From positions 1 to 5,764 of the forward strand of contig CALEKV010000156.1 of assembly GCA_937902525.1 (NCBI GenBank): a DNA stretch of 5,764 nt. The letters are read 5' to 3'. Origin of the DNA: an uncultured Candidatus Saccharibacteria bacterium. GTDB lineage: Bacteria > Patescibacteriota > Saccharimonadia > Saccharimonadales > Saccharimonadaceae. The position numbers and the translations under genes are program-made. Every line of letters begins with the position of its first letter. The first letter of the stretch is position 1. This document shows, one piece after another, positions 1-5,446 of the stretch. The notes under the pieces were generated by a model. The model worked only from the letters and a program-made list of their open reading frames with translations. It made no database searches and had not been told where the DNA came from.

Positions 1-1
1 C

Positions 2-628
2 AAGCAGAAGGGCGGCCTCGTCAAGTTCGAGTTCAACGGCGTCACGGTCTCGGTGCGCATGGACTCCGACCCGGAGCTCATCTACCGCGACTGGTCGCGT
101 GGGCTCTCCGGCTACATCGACAAGAACGTCGGCCCCTACCCGAACCCCGTCCTCACCGACGAGGAGAAGGAGAACGACGCCCGCATCGAGGCCGAGAACG
201 AGCAGCGTCGTCAGCAGCGGCAGTCCGAGTACCAGGCCCAGGCCGACGCCAAGCGCAACGCCACCGAGGCCAAGCTCGCCGACGCTCCCGAGATGGAGAT
301 CGCCGACGAGGCCGCCTGGCAGTCCTGGAAGGACAACAACCAGGACGGTTACGGAGGAGGCGTCATCGCCTACGCCGAGCGCTAGGCTCGCCTCATGCAG
401 GTCGAGATCAACGCGGGCAAGAAGCTCAAGGACATCGCCGACACCACCTCCCACGAGGCGGACATCGACGGCATCGCCGGCTTTATGTACGGCGCTGCGG
501 TGCACACCCTCGCAACCAGCTGGAAGCACGGCGACCAGCTGCGCAAGTGGCATAACAAACAGTACGGCGTCAGCGATGACACCGAGGGTACGGTCAACCC
601 GGCTATCCTCACCGTCCGCACGGACTGA
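2..628 (+). pseudogene. Phage-type protein of unknown function, 5' partial, interrupted by an in-frame amber codon
   Basis: The frame is open from the left edge, so the gene begins outside the window; the GTG at 53 is probably internal. It reads about 127 codons to TAG at 383-385, then continues in the same frame for 80 codons to TGA at 626-628. The text either side of the TAG (YAER, then ARLMQVEINAGKK) joins smoothly. From memory of related phage proteins the residue there is probably Trp, so one G-to-A change (TGG to TAG) would explain it. The first part has an acidic, Gln/Arg/Ala-rich, helix-prone segment (about 55-90) that may be a coiled coil. The second part holds SHEADIDGIAGFMYGAA and WKHGDQLRKWHN. 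Codons are GC-rich throughout, unlike every other gene here. An ATG at 395 could restart a 77-residue product. It resembles conserved actinobacteriophage proteins of unknown role. The split is certain from the sequence; the phage origin is recognition without a search. Confidence 0.65.
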
Positions 629-636
629 TCGCAAGT

Positions 637-724
637 GCGAGTATGACAAGGAGATATGGGTCTTTTTAGGTTCACGCTCTCCGTGATGTTTTCCTATAAC
701 CCCATGTCTGCTTGTCATACTCGC
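637..724 (+). other. Long rod-like hairpin, 14-bp perfect outer stem
   Basis: Positions 637-650 (GCGAGTATGACAAG) are perfectly complementary to 711-724. After one mismatch (651/710) the stem continues for nine more pairs (652-660 with 701-709, one G-U). The 40-nt loop contains further nested stems, TAGG 667-670 with CCTA 693-696 and TCACG 672-676 with CGTGA 682-686. Written as RNA this is an unbranched 88-nt rod. It begins nine bases after the phage-type gene stops and exactly where the composition changes. Its 3' arm shares bases 721-724 with stem III of the hammerhead ribozyme. It lacks a T-run, so it does not look like a terminator. It could be a regulatory RNA element, the end of a mobile element, or a fold-back amplification artefact. 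Confidence 0.7.
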
Positions 725-776
725 TTCCATAACTGTGCAGTTATGCTGATGAGTCCAAAAGGACGAAAAGCGAATG
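718..776 (+). ncRNA. Hammerhead self-cleaving ribozyme, type III (stem III open)
   Basis: All core elements are present in order. The 5' strand of stem III is 721-726 (TCGCTT), followed by the cleavage-site nucleotide C727, so cleavage is predicted between 727 and 728 (a UUC triplet). Stem I is 728-735 with 738-745 (CATAACTG/CAGTTATG), or six pairs closed by a TGTGCA loop. The invariant CTGATGA is 746-752. Stem II is GTCC 753-756, loop AAAA, GGAC 761-764. GAA is 765-767 and A768 begins the 3' strand of stem III (768-773, AAGCGA), giving six pairs, with A719-U775 possible beyond a mismatch. Stem II is short with a minimal loop, so any loop I-loop II contact would have to use the TGTGCA loop. 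No matching core is visible on the other strand. A chance match of core plus three compensating stems is very unlikely; activity is inferred. Confidence 0.88.
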
Positions 777-801
777 TAATATTGATCTTTATACATATAC
801 G

Positions 802-1020
802 TTAGCTCTCCTCTTCCACTACAACCAAAACCTGACCGTTGACGTATCTAAAGCCAAATTTTTCTAGCTTATCGGCGACAAGCACAAAATCAGACAATCG
901 GGGTTCTAAACGCTTGCCCCACTCCCAGCCATGAAGTTTTATAGAGAAGAAAAATGCACATTTTTGTGCATTTTTTGTTTTCCCGGTTTTACCACCTCTG
1001 TTATTCGGGGTTCGAATCCC
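802..1020 (-). pseudogene. Minus-strand open frame without a normal start; probable gene remnant
   Basis: A 72-codon frame runs between a TAA at 1023-1021 and a TAA at 804-802. It contains no ATG. The first plausible start is TTG at 897-895, which would give a 31-residue peptide (MSDFVLVADKLEKFGFRYVNG and so on). The upstream third reads across the tRNA T-arm-like sequence (GIRTP) and through the hairpin at 950-975, so it is unlikely to be a normal coding sequence. The part from about 935 to 802 (HGWEWGKRLEPRLSDFVLVADKL, ending VVVEEES) looks protein-like and may be the 3' end of a decayed gene. Its C-terminal pattern faintly resembles that of the 64-codon ORF at 4352-4546. The family is not recognised. 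Confidence 0.3.
950..980. terminator. Bidirectional intrinsic terminator, perfect 11-bp stem
   Basis: AAAAATGCACA (950-960) pairs perfectly with TGTGCATTTTT (965-975) across a TTTT loop. On the plus strand the stem is followed by TGTTTT. On the minus strand the complementary A/T tracts also give a U-rich tail, so it could stop transcripts from both sides. On the plus strand it would end any transcript that carries the hammerhead ribozyme and insulate the Fic promoter 130 bp further on. The stem is AT-rich at its base, so its strength is uncertain. Confidence 0.65.
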
Positions 1021-1022
1021 TT
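1006..1022 (+). other. tRNA T-arm-like sequence without a tRNA body
   Basis: The segment GGGG-TTCGAAT-CCC has the T-loop consensus TTCRANY with the expected flanking G53 and C61. Only about four pairs form, and no acceptor, D-arm or anticodon arm is present upstream at the required spacing; that space is taken by the hairpin at 950-975. It may be a relic of a tRNA 3' end used as an integration site, or a chance match. No second copy is visible at the far side of the Fic/primase-helicase cassette. Confidence 0.3.
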
Positions 1023-1078
1023 AAGCCGTATCTCGCTATTCTGACTGTGTTATAGCCAGCCTCTAAGAAGTATTTTTT

Positions 1079-1121
1079 CTAGGACATTTACTTAGACATT
1101 TACTAGGACATTCACTAGTCC
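1079..1121 (+). repeat. Three 12-bp tandem repeats plus a partial fourth; candidate operator
   Basis: The units are CTAGGACATTTA (1079-1090), CTTAGACATTTA (1091-1102) and CTAGGACATTCA (1103-1114), followed by a partial CTAGTCC (1115-1121). The third unit contains the likely -35 element of the Fic promoter, and GGAC...GTCC at 1106-1121 forms a small dyad. Iterated 12-bp direct repeats put binding sites on nearly the same face of the helix and are typical of iteron-like operators. A protein bound here would compete with RNA polymerase. The winged helix of the downstream Fic protein is the obvious candidate, by inference. Confidence 0.65.
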
Positions 1122-1133
1122 GTGTGATATAAT
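1105..1133 (+). promoter_or_regulatory. Extended -10 promoter of the fic gene, leaderless
   Basis: TATAAT at 1128-1133 is a perfect -10 box, preceded by TGA at 1125-1127 (extended -10, TGnTATAAT). AGGACA at 1105-1110 is a moderate -35 with a 17-bp spacer. The ATG begins six bases after the -10 box, so initiation at the usual distance would fall on or next to the start codon, giving a leaderless mRNA. No Shine-Dalgarno sequence is present, which agrees. The promoter overlaps the tandem repeats. Confidence 0.75.
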
Positions 1134-1139
1134 TAAGCT

Positions 1140-2126
1140 ATGAAAGAATACACGCCGGTATATACAATTACATCTAAGATTACAAGCTTGGTGTACCAGA
1201 TAGCACAGGATTTGGAGCGCATTAATATTATTCGCGAACAAGTTCTCACGCCTCACCTTCGCCGTGAAAATCGTATAAAGACTATTCGTTCATCGCTCTA
1301 TATTGAGGCGAACAGCCTAAGTCTCGAGCAAGTAGCAGATGTTATAGATGGTAAGAACGTTGTTGGCCCGTTGCAAGATATCAACGAAGTAAAGAACGCC
1401 ATGGAAGCGTACGATAGACTCTTAGGTTGCGACCCATATAGCGTAAAAGATTTGCTAGCAGAGCACAAACTCATGACGAAGGACACCGTCAACGAATCGG
1501 GTCGATTTCGTAGTCACGGGGTAGGTGTGTTCGCTGGCAATATCCCAATTCATGTTGCGCCTCCGGCAGAACAGGTGCCCGTACTAGTCGAACAGCTGCT
1601 GTTTTGGGCAAAGAGTGATAATTTGCCGCAAATTATTAAATCGTGTATTTTCCATTATGAATTTGAGTTTATTCACCCGTTTGCCGACGGTAATGGTCGC
1701 ATGGGTAGGATGTGGCAAACGCTACTTTTATATCAAGAAAACCCTGTATTTGGATGGTTGCCAGTAGAAACGATTGTTGCGAATCGTCAAAGCGAATACT
1801 ATGATGCAATCCAGCGCTCAACAAAAGAAAATGACAGTGCTATTTTCGCTGAATTTATGTTAACTGCGCTTGCAGAAGCCATAGCAGAGTTCAAGAACAA
1901 TCAAGGCTCGGTTGGCACACCACTAGAACCACCACTCAGTAAAACCGAACAATCGGTACTAGATACTATCCTGAGCAACCCTTACGCTACCTACCATGAT
2001 ATTGCCCAGAAGATCGAAAAAACGCCTAAAACTGTTCAACGTGCATTAGTCAGTTTAAAAAATCGTGGAATCGTTTCTCGGGTAGGTTCGGACAAGACGG
2101 GGCATTGGGTGATAAGCAATACATAA
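1140..2126 (+). CDS. Fic-domain protein (predicted protein AMPylase/nucleotidyltransferase) with C-terminal winged helix
   Basis: Fic enzymes usually transfer AMP from ATP to hydroxyl side chains of target proteins, and some instead remove AMP or use other phosphate donors. The catalytic motif HPFADGNGRMGR is complete at residues 179-190, with the catalytic His179 and the phosphate-binding DGNGR loop. An N-terminal helix carries SLYIEAN at 52-58, matching the autoinhibitory (S/T)xxxE(G/N) motif of class II Fic proteins with Glu56 as the blocking residue; Ala replaces the usual Gly/Asn after it. Residues about 264-326 form a winged helix-turn-helix (DIAQKIEKTPKTVQRALVSL, then a GIVSRVGSDKTGHWVI wing), as in chromosomal Fic regulators. 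The 328-residue length is normal for this layout. The ATG at 1140 is supported by the promoter ending six bases upstream. The gene precedes the primase-helicase by 50 bp in the same direction. The repeats at its promoter suggest autoregulation. Family assignment is firm; target and true reaction are unknown. Confidence 0.93.
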   Translation: MKEYTPVYTITSKITSLVYQIAQDLERINIIREQVLTPHLRRENRIKTIRSSLYIEANSLSLEQVADVIDGKNVVGPLQDINEVKNAMEAYDRLLGCDPYSVKDLLAEHKLMTKDTVNESGRFRSHGVGVFAGNIPIHVAPPAEQVPVLVEQLLFWAKSDNLPQIIKSCIFHYEFEFIHPFADGNGRMGRMWQTLLLYQENPVFGWLPVETIVANRQSEYYDAIQRSTKENDSAIFAEFMLTALAEAIAEFKNNQGSVGTPLEPPLSKTEQSVLDTILSNPYATYHDIAQKIEKTPKTVQRALVSLKNRGIVSRVGSDKTGHWVISNT

Positions 2127-2176
2127 TCATCAACTAGAGCGCATCGACAACATTAATTGGCTTGCACTTATAAGAT

Positions 2177-4306
2177 ATGTCTACACAAGGCGAAGATAAA
2201 ATCACACTCTATAGGTCACTATTTCGTGGACGCGACGACATCTTCGCAAGACGATGGGAAAAAGACGGAAAGTCTGGTTACTCACCCGCTTACTCATTTG
2301 ACTGGAATGAATTCAATGCCCATAGGACTCGTGGCGGTACTTTGAAGAACTTCGAAAATAAAACACCAGTAGCTTTGACTGACGAGATTATTTACGAGCA
2401 TCTGAAAGGACGTGTCGCGCTCGGGGTGTACCCAATTTTACCGGATAATACTTCATACTTTTTAGCAGCTGATTTTGACCACGGAGATTGGCTGACAGAC
2501 TGCAAAAAGTACCAACAAGGAATAAGTGCTTTGGGCCTTGTGGCGTACATAGAGCGTTCGCGATCCGGTAATGGTGGTCACGTATGGGTATTTTTTGATG
2601 AGCCATACCCTTGTCATAAAAGTAGAGTTATCGGTCTAGAAGTTGCTCGCAAGGTGCTTAGTTTGTCTATTTTCGATAAAGAAGCCAGCTTTGATCGTCT
2701 TTTTCCAAACCAAGATGCAACAACGACAAATGGGCTCGGTAACTTGATTGCGTTACCCTTCCAGGGGGCTGCTGTCACCAATGGAAACACGATATTTCTA
2801 GACCCAGACACGGACCAACCTTTTACCGATCAGTACGCTTTCCTCAAGGGCTTACAGCGGAATAAGATAACCGAGCTGGAGGCGGCATACGAGCAGATCA
2901 CCGGTGACGCTACGGAGTCATTAACTACGGTTAAAAGCAAAAAATTACGAGTCACGGTTCGGCAAAATATCTCACTTCCAAAAGCGCATTTACCAGGGTC
3001 GCTCGTTGGGTTTTTGAAAGAGCATCTGAATTTTTTAAATACCGACTACTTAACTAAAAAACGTCTCGGCATGTCCTTGTACCAGGTGCAAAAATACTTC
3101 CGACTTTTCGACGAATCAGACAAGATTATCTCGCTACCACGTGGCTTTTTATCAAAACTTTTAAAGTTTTTGTATGAGAACGGCATACAATATGACATTA
3201 CATATGACTTGCCTAAGATTGCCGATATCAAGTTCAAGAGCGCCATAAAATTAACCAGTGTTCAGGAAAACATAGTTGAAGCGGCTAGCCATGAGAAGCA
3301 GGGTGTTATTATTGCACCACCCGGAAGCGGCAAAACAATGATGGGTATGGAGCTTATCGCACGGCATAAAAAGCCAGCCTTAATATTAGTACATCGTCAA
3401 CAACTACTAGACCAGTGGGTTGATCGTATTCAAACATATCTAAATATTCCAAAAGCACATATTGGTCAGTACTCCGGTGCTAAGAAAATTGTCGGAAAGC
3501 AGATTACCGTAGGTTTACTACAAAGCTTCGTTCGTTCCCCTGATTTACGAGAAATGTATGACAAATTTGGCACTATAATTGTTGACGAGTGTCACCATAT
3601 CCCCGCTAAAACATTCCGAAGTGTAATATCGCAGCTGAACTCAGAGTTTCTCTATGGGTTGACCGCAACACCTGAACGCAAACACAATGACGAAGAACTA
3701 ATTTACGTGTATATTGGCGATATCATTGCCAACATGGCAGATTACATGACTGACAACGACAAGCCTGAGACAAAGTTTGACACTATTGTTCGCGAAACGA
3801 CCTTAGCTATACCCTTCAACTGGAAGACTGACCATTTTGACCTTATTGCCAAGATTATCAGTTATGATACATCACGCAACCAGCTAATAGTTCAGGACGT
3901 CCTAACTCAAGTTTCGCTTGGAAGGAAAACGTTAGTTTTAAGCGAACGCAAAGAACACTTAAAAATTATAGAACTTTACCTAAAAGGTGAGTGTGAAGTC
4001 GTAACGTTTACGGGTGATGATTCGGTGGCTAGCCGTACGTCAAAGCTAAGACAGATAGAAGACGGTCATTATCAGGTTTTATTAGCTACCGGACAAATAT
4101 TTGGCGAGGGTATGCATATTGAAAACATTGAATCTATGGTCTTAGCCTTTCCATTTTCTTTCGACGGGAAAACCGAGCAGTACGTCGGTAGACTTAATCA
4201 TGCTTCAAAACCAAAGGCGTTGATTGACTACCATGATAAAAACATTCCATTTCTAGATAGACAATTCAAGTCGAGAAAAAAGATTTACAAAAAATTAGGG
4301 CTATGA
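2177..4306 (+). CDS. TOTE conflict system primase-helicase: archaeo-eukaryotic primase domain fused to SF2 helicase
   Basis: The N-terminal half (about 5-240) matches the TOTE-type archaeo-eukaryotic primase: the KITLYRSLFRGRDDIFARRW opening, ADFD at 98-101 (metal-binding Asp99 and Asp101) and SGNGGHVW at 130-137 (catalytic-type His135). The C-terminal half is a superfamily 2 helicase: APPGSGKT Walker A at 380-387, DECH Walker B at 470-473, TAT motif III at 496-498, GEGMHIENIES around 643-653, and QYVGRLNH motif VI at 668-675. Such proteins are predicted to make or sense nucleic acid during conflicts with invading elements. The cysteine cluster of many relatives is absent; a Cys-less subtype with the RGGT...PLTD-like region is familiar to me. 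Motif VI ends in His675 where Arg is usual. No Shine-Dalgarno site precedes the ATG, and no convincing promoter lies in the 50-bp gap, so co-transcription with the Fic gene is likely. The family is secure; the biological target is not known. Confidence 0.92.
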   Translation: MSTQGEDKITLYRSLFRGRDDIFARRWEKDGKSGYSPAYSFDWNEFNAHRTRGGTLKNFENKTPVALTDEIIYEHLKGRVALGVYPILPDNTSYFLAADFDHGDWLTDCKKYQQGISALGLVAYIERSRSGNGGHVWVFFDEPYPCHKSRVIGLEVARKVLSLSIFDKEASFDRLFPNQDATTTNGLGNLIALPFQGAAVTNGNTIFLDPDTDQPFTDQYAFLKGLQRNKITELEAAYEQITGDATESLTTVKSKKLRVTVRQNISLPKAHLPGSLVGFLKEHLNFLNTDYLTKKRLGMSLYQVQKYFRLFDESDKIISLPRGFLSKLLKFLYENGIQYDITYDLPKIADIKFKSAIKLTSVQENIVEAASHEKQGVIIAPPGSGKTMMGMELIARHKKPALILVHRQQLLDQWVDRIQTYLNIPKAHIGQYSGAKKIVGKQITVGLLQSFVRSPDLREMYDKFGTIIVDECHHIPAKTFRSVISQLNSEFLYGLTATPERKHNDEELIYVYIGDIIANMADYMTDNDKPETKFDTIVRETTLAIPFNWKTDHFDLIAKIISYDTSRNQLIVQDVLTQVSLGRKTLVLSERKEHLKIIELYLKGECEVVTFTGDDSVASRTSKLRQIEDGHYQVLLATGQIFGEGMHIENIESMVLAFPFSFDGKTEQYVGRLNHASKPKALIDYHDKNIPFLDRQFKSRKKIYKKLGL

Positions 4307-4321
4307 TCCATAATCAAATCA

Positions 4322-4339
4322 CCGGCAACGGTTTGTCGG
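4322..4339 (+). other. Small hairpin after the primase-helicase gene
   Basis: CCGGCAA (4322-4328) pairs with TTGTCGG (4333-4339) around a CGGT loop, with one G-U pair. It lies 16 bases after the helicase stop codon. It has no following T-run, so it is a weak terminator candidate at best and could instead protect the 3' end of the mRNA. Confidence 0.3.
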
Positions 4340-4351
4340 CTAGACATCGGG

Positions 4352-4546
4352 CTAATAAAGATACTCATAGCCAGCCTTCTCTTCGTCGTAGACTAGCTCG
4401 TCATCGATATAATTGATACCAAGTTTTTTCAGGCTATCTACCAACTTCTCGACAGCCTGCAAAGTCTTGTCGGTTATAACAAAAACAGGGGTGGAGGTGT
4501 TCGCAACTTCACCCTCCGTCCCAGCCACGCATAGACCCGACCGCAT
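4352..4546 (-). CDS. Small ORF of unknown function, 64 residues
   Basis: A frame runs from ATG at 4546 to TAG at 4354-4352, with a TAG closing the frame 21 bases upstream of the ATG. The last two thirds (TDKTLQAVEKLVDSLKKLG, then INYIDDELVYDEEKAGYEYLY) look like a real protein: an amphipathic helix followed by an acidic, tyrosine-rich tail. The first 20 codons lie inside the two strong hairpins at 4488-4566, and the ATG is in the apical loop of one of them. Either translation is controlled by that structure, or the real product is shorter and uses a non-ATG start, for example the GTG codon 7. No Shine-Dalgarno site is visible. The ORF is convergent with the primase-helicase and in the same direction as the hydrolase, 62 bp after it. 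The family is not recognised. Confidence 0.4.
   Translation of the reverse strand: MRSGLCVAGTEGEVANTSTPVFVITDKTLQAVEKLVDSLKKLGINYIDDELVYDEEKAGYEYLY
4488..4522. other. 12-bp hairpin with one bulge, GC-rich
   Basis: GGGGTGGAGGTG (4488-4499) pairs with 4510-4522, with C4512 bulged and two G-U pairs in the plus-strand version; the loop is 4500-4509. It abuts the next hairpin (4523-4566) with no gap, so the two would stack in an RNA. It may be part of a structured 3' untranslated region of the plus-strand transcript, a small RNA, or simply coding sequence of the minus-strand small ORF. Confidence 0.5.
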
Positions 4547-4566
4547 GGTCGGGTTTTTGCGTGGCT
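4523..4566 (+). terminator. Strong intrinsic terminator nested in a longer hairpin
   Basis: The inner stem CCCGACC (4536-4542), loop GCAT, GGTCGGG (4547-4553) is followed directly by TTTTT (4554-4558), a textbook plus-strand terminator. Around it AGCCACGCA (4523-4531) pairs perfectly with TGCGTGGCT (4558-4566), and three of the four positions between can also pair, so the whole element is a near-continuous hairpin of about 19 pairs with one mismatch. It would end the Fic/primase-helicase transcript 230 bases after the stop codon. On the minus strand there is no suitable T-run, so it should act in one direction. The outer stem would compete with the U-run that termination needs, which is unusual. 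Confidence 0.75.
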
Positions 4567-4608
4567 AAGAATTGAACTTACGCTTTTTAGCAGGATTGCC
4601 TATAGTAT

Positions 4609-5418
4609 TTAGTTGTATTGTATCCAAGGATAGACCAGTTCAACCCAAGTGGCAATATGCGGCTGGATTTGGAACTTAAACCGTGCACTATCTGGGGTTG
4701 CCGTGGAAAGCGCGTGCTGCCCGATCTGATAAAGGTGTAGTTCGCACGGAACCTTTTCTTGTAGTAACTTTTCTACGTAGCGCAACGAACCCCTGGGCGA
4801 TACCAGCACATCCCTACGCGTATGCCAAATAAACGTTGGCGGCGTCCGCCTGGATGCCTCTTTAAGCGGACTGTGCCTAAATAAATGGACAATCCGGTGG
4901 CGCACCAATGCGCTGCGCACTTTACCATCCAAAGCACGAATATATTCAGCACCCATAACCGGATAGCCTAAAATGACGCCTTTTATTTTACGCTTACCTA
5001 ACCTACTACCAGCGATAGCCGCCAAATGACCACCTGCACTAAATCCGCACAAAAATATTTGCTTAGGGTTAATATGCCATTCCGTTTCATACTGCTTAAT
5101 TGTTTTATATGCTAGCTCAACATCGTGGCACATAATATCGATGGTGGTATTTGGATTACGTAAATATGTTGTATATTCAAGTACGGCGCACGATAACCCA
5201 AAAGACAAAAACGCTTCGACAACCGGTCACTTCTCCCTGGGCGTAGTAAATAAATAATTCCCTCCAGGTATGATAACAACCACAGGCAACGTTTCAGTGT
5301 CTGTATCACGGCGATAAAAATGCAACCGCAAGGTTTCAGTAAGATCCTTAATACTCTGTATAACACAGTCATATACACCCCGAAGCAGTTGGATACGCGC
5401 CCTCAAATCAGTGCACAA
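4609..5418 (-). pseudogene. Alpha/beta hydrolase (esterase/lipase-like), interrupted by an in-frame TGA
   Basis: The two pieces (5418-5227 and 5226-4609) are in the same frame, separated only by TGA at 5229-5227; together they make about 269 residues, normal for a single-domain esterase of this type. The oxyanion motif PGGNY is at 51-55 in the first piece. The second piece carries the nucleophile elbow GFSAGG (Ser127), the acid Asp203 in HTRRDVLVSP and His235 in GQHALS, so the full catalytic triad is present. The TGA falls in the segment after TTPREK, before PVVEAFLSFGL, where relatives usually have a Glu-Pro-type motif. It could be a nonsense mutation, a sequencing error or, less likely, readthrough. 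No ATG start is seen; TTG at 5418 or TTG at 5406 are the choices, next to the divergent promoter region. Substrates would be small esters, probably cytosolic since no signal peptide is visible. The family is clear; activity requires the stop to be bypassed. Confidence 0.8.
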
Positions 5419-5446
5419 ACAATACTATGCTATATTGATATCTAGC
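5408..5446. promoter_or_regulatory. Divergent promoter region between the hydrolase and the membrane protein gene
   Basis: For the plus-strand gene, TATATT at 5431-5436 is preceded by TGC (extended -10, TGnTATATT) and lies ten bases before the ATG, so the leader would be only a few bases. No good -35 is seen. For the hydrolase the minus strand offers TAGTAT (5427-5422) and an overlapping ATATAG, both close to the TTG at 5418. Only 28 bases separate the two starts, so transcription of the two genes would interfere. Confidence 0.45.

Noticed and set aside
1..10. The first ten bases match the start of the Illumina P7 adapter.
   Set aside because: The match ends at base 10 and the sequence continues in the coding frame as ordinary GC-rich gene sequence.
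99..686. A 195-codon plus-strand ORF in the GC-rich part.
   Set aside because: It is an off-frame reading rich in Arg, Thr, Ser and Pro, typical of a shadow of a GC-rich gene; the frame starting at position 2 has the protein-like composition.
945..1030. A full tRNA gene ending in the T-arm-like block.
   Set aside because: No acceptor, D-arm or anticodon arm exists at the required spacing, and a terminator hairpin occupies that space.
2144..2176. A separate promoter for the primase-helicase (TCGACA with TATAAG at 2169-2174).
   Set aside because: The -10-like box is only two bases from the ATG, so transcription would begin inside the coding sequence; the spacer is also long.
2280..2400. Missing zinc-binding cysteines in the primase domain as evidence of inactivation.
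   Set aside because: A Cys-less subtype with the same surrounding text is, to my recollection, common among these proteins, and the catalytic Asp and His residues are intact.
5227..5229. TGA read as glycine (genetic code 25 of Gracilibacteria/Absconditabacteria).
   Set aside because: The Fic and primase-helicase genes have no internal TGA over more than 1000 codons, and the primase-helicase ends naturally at a TGA.
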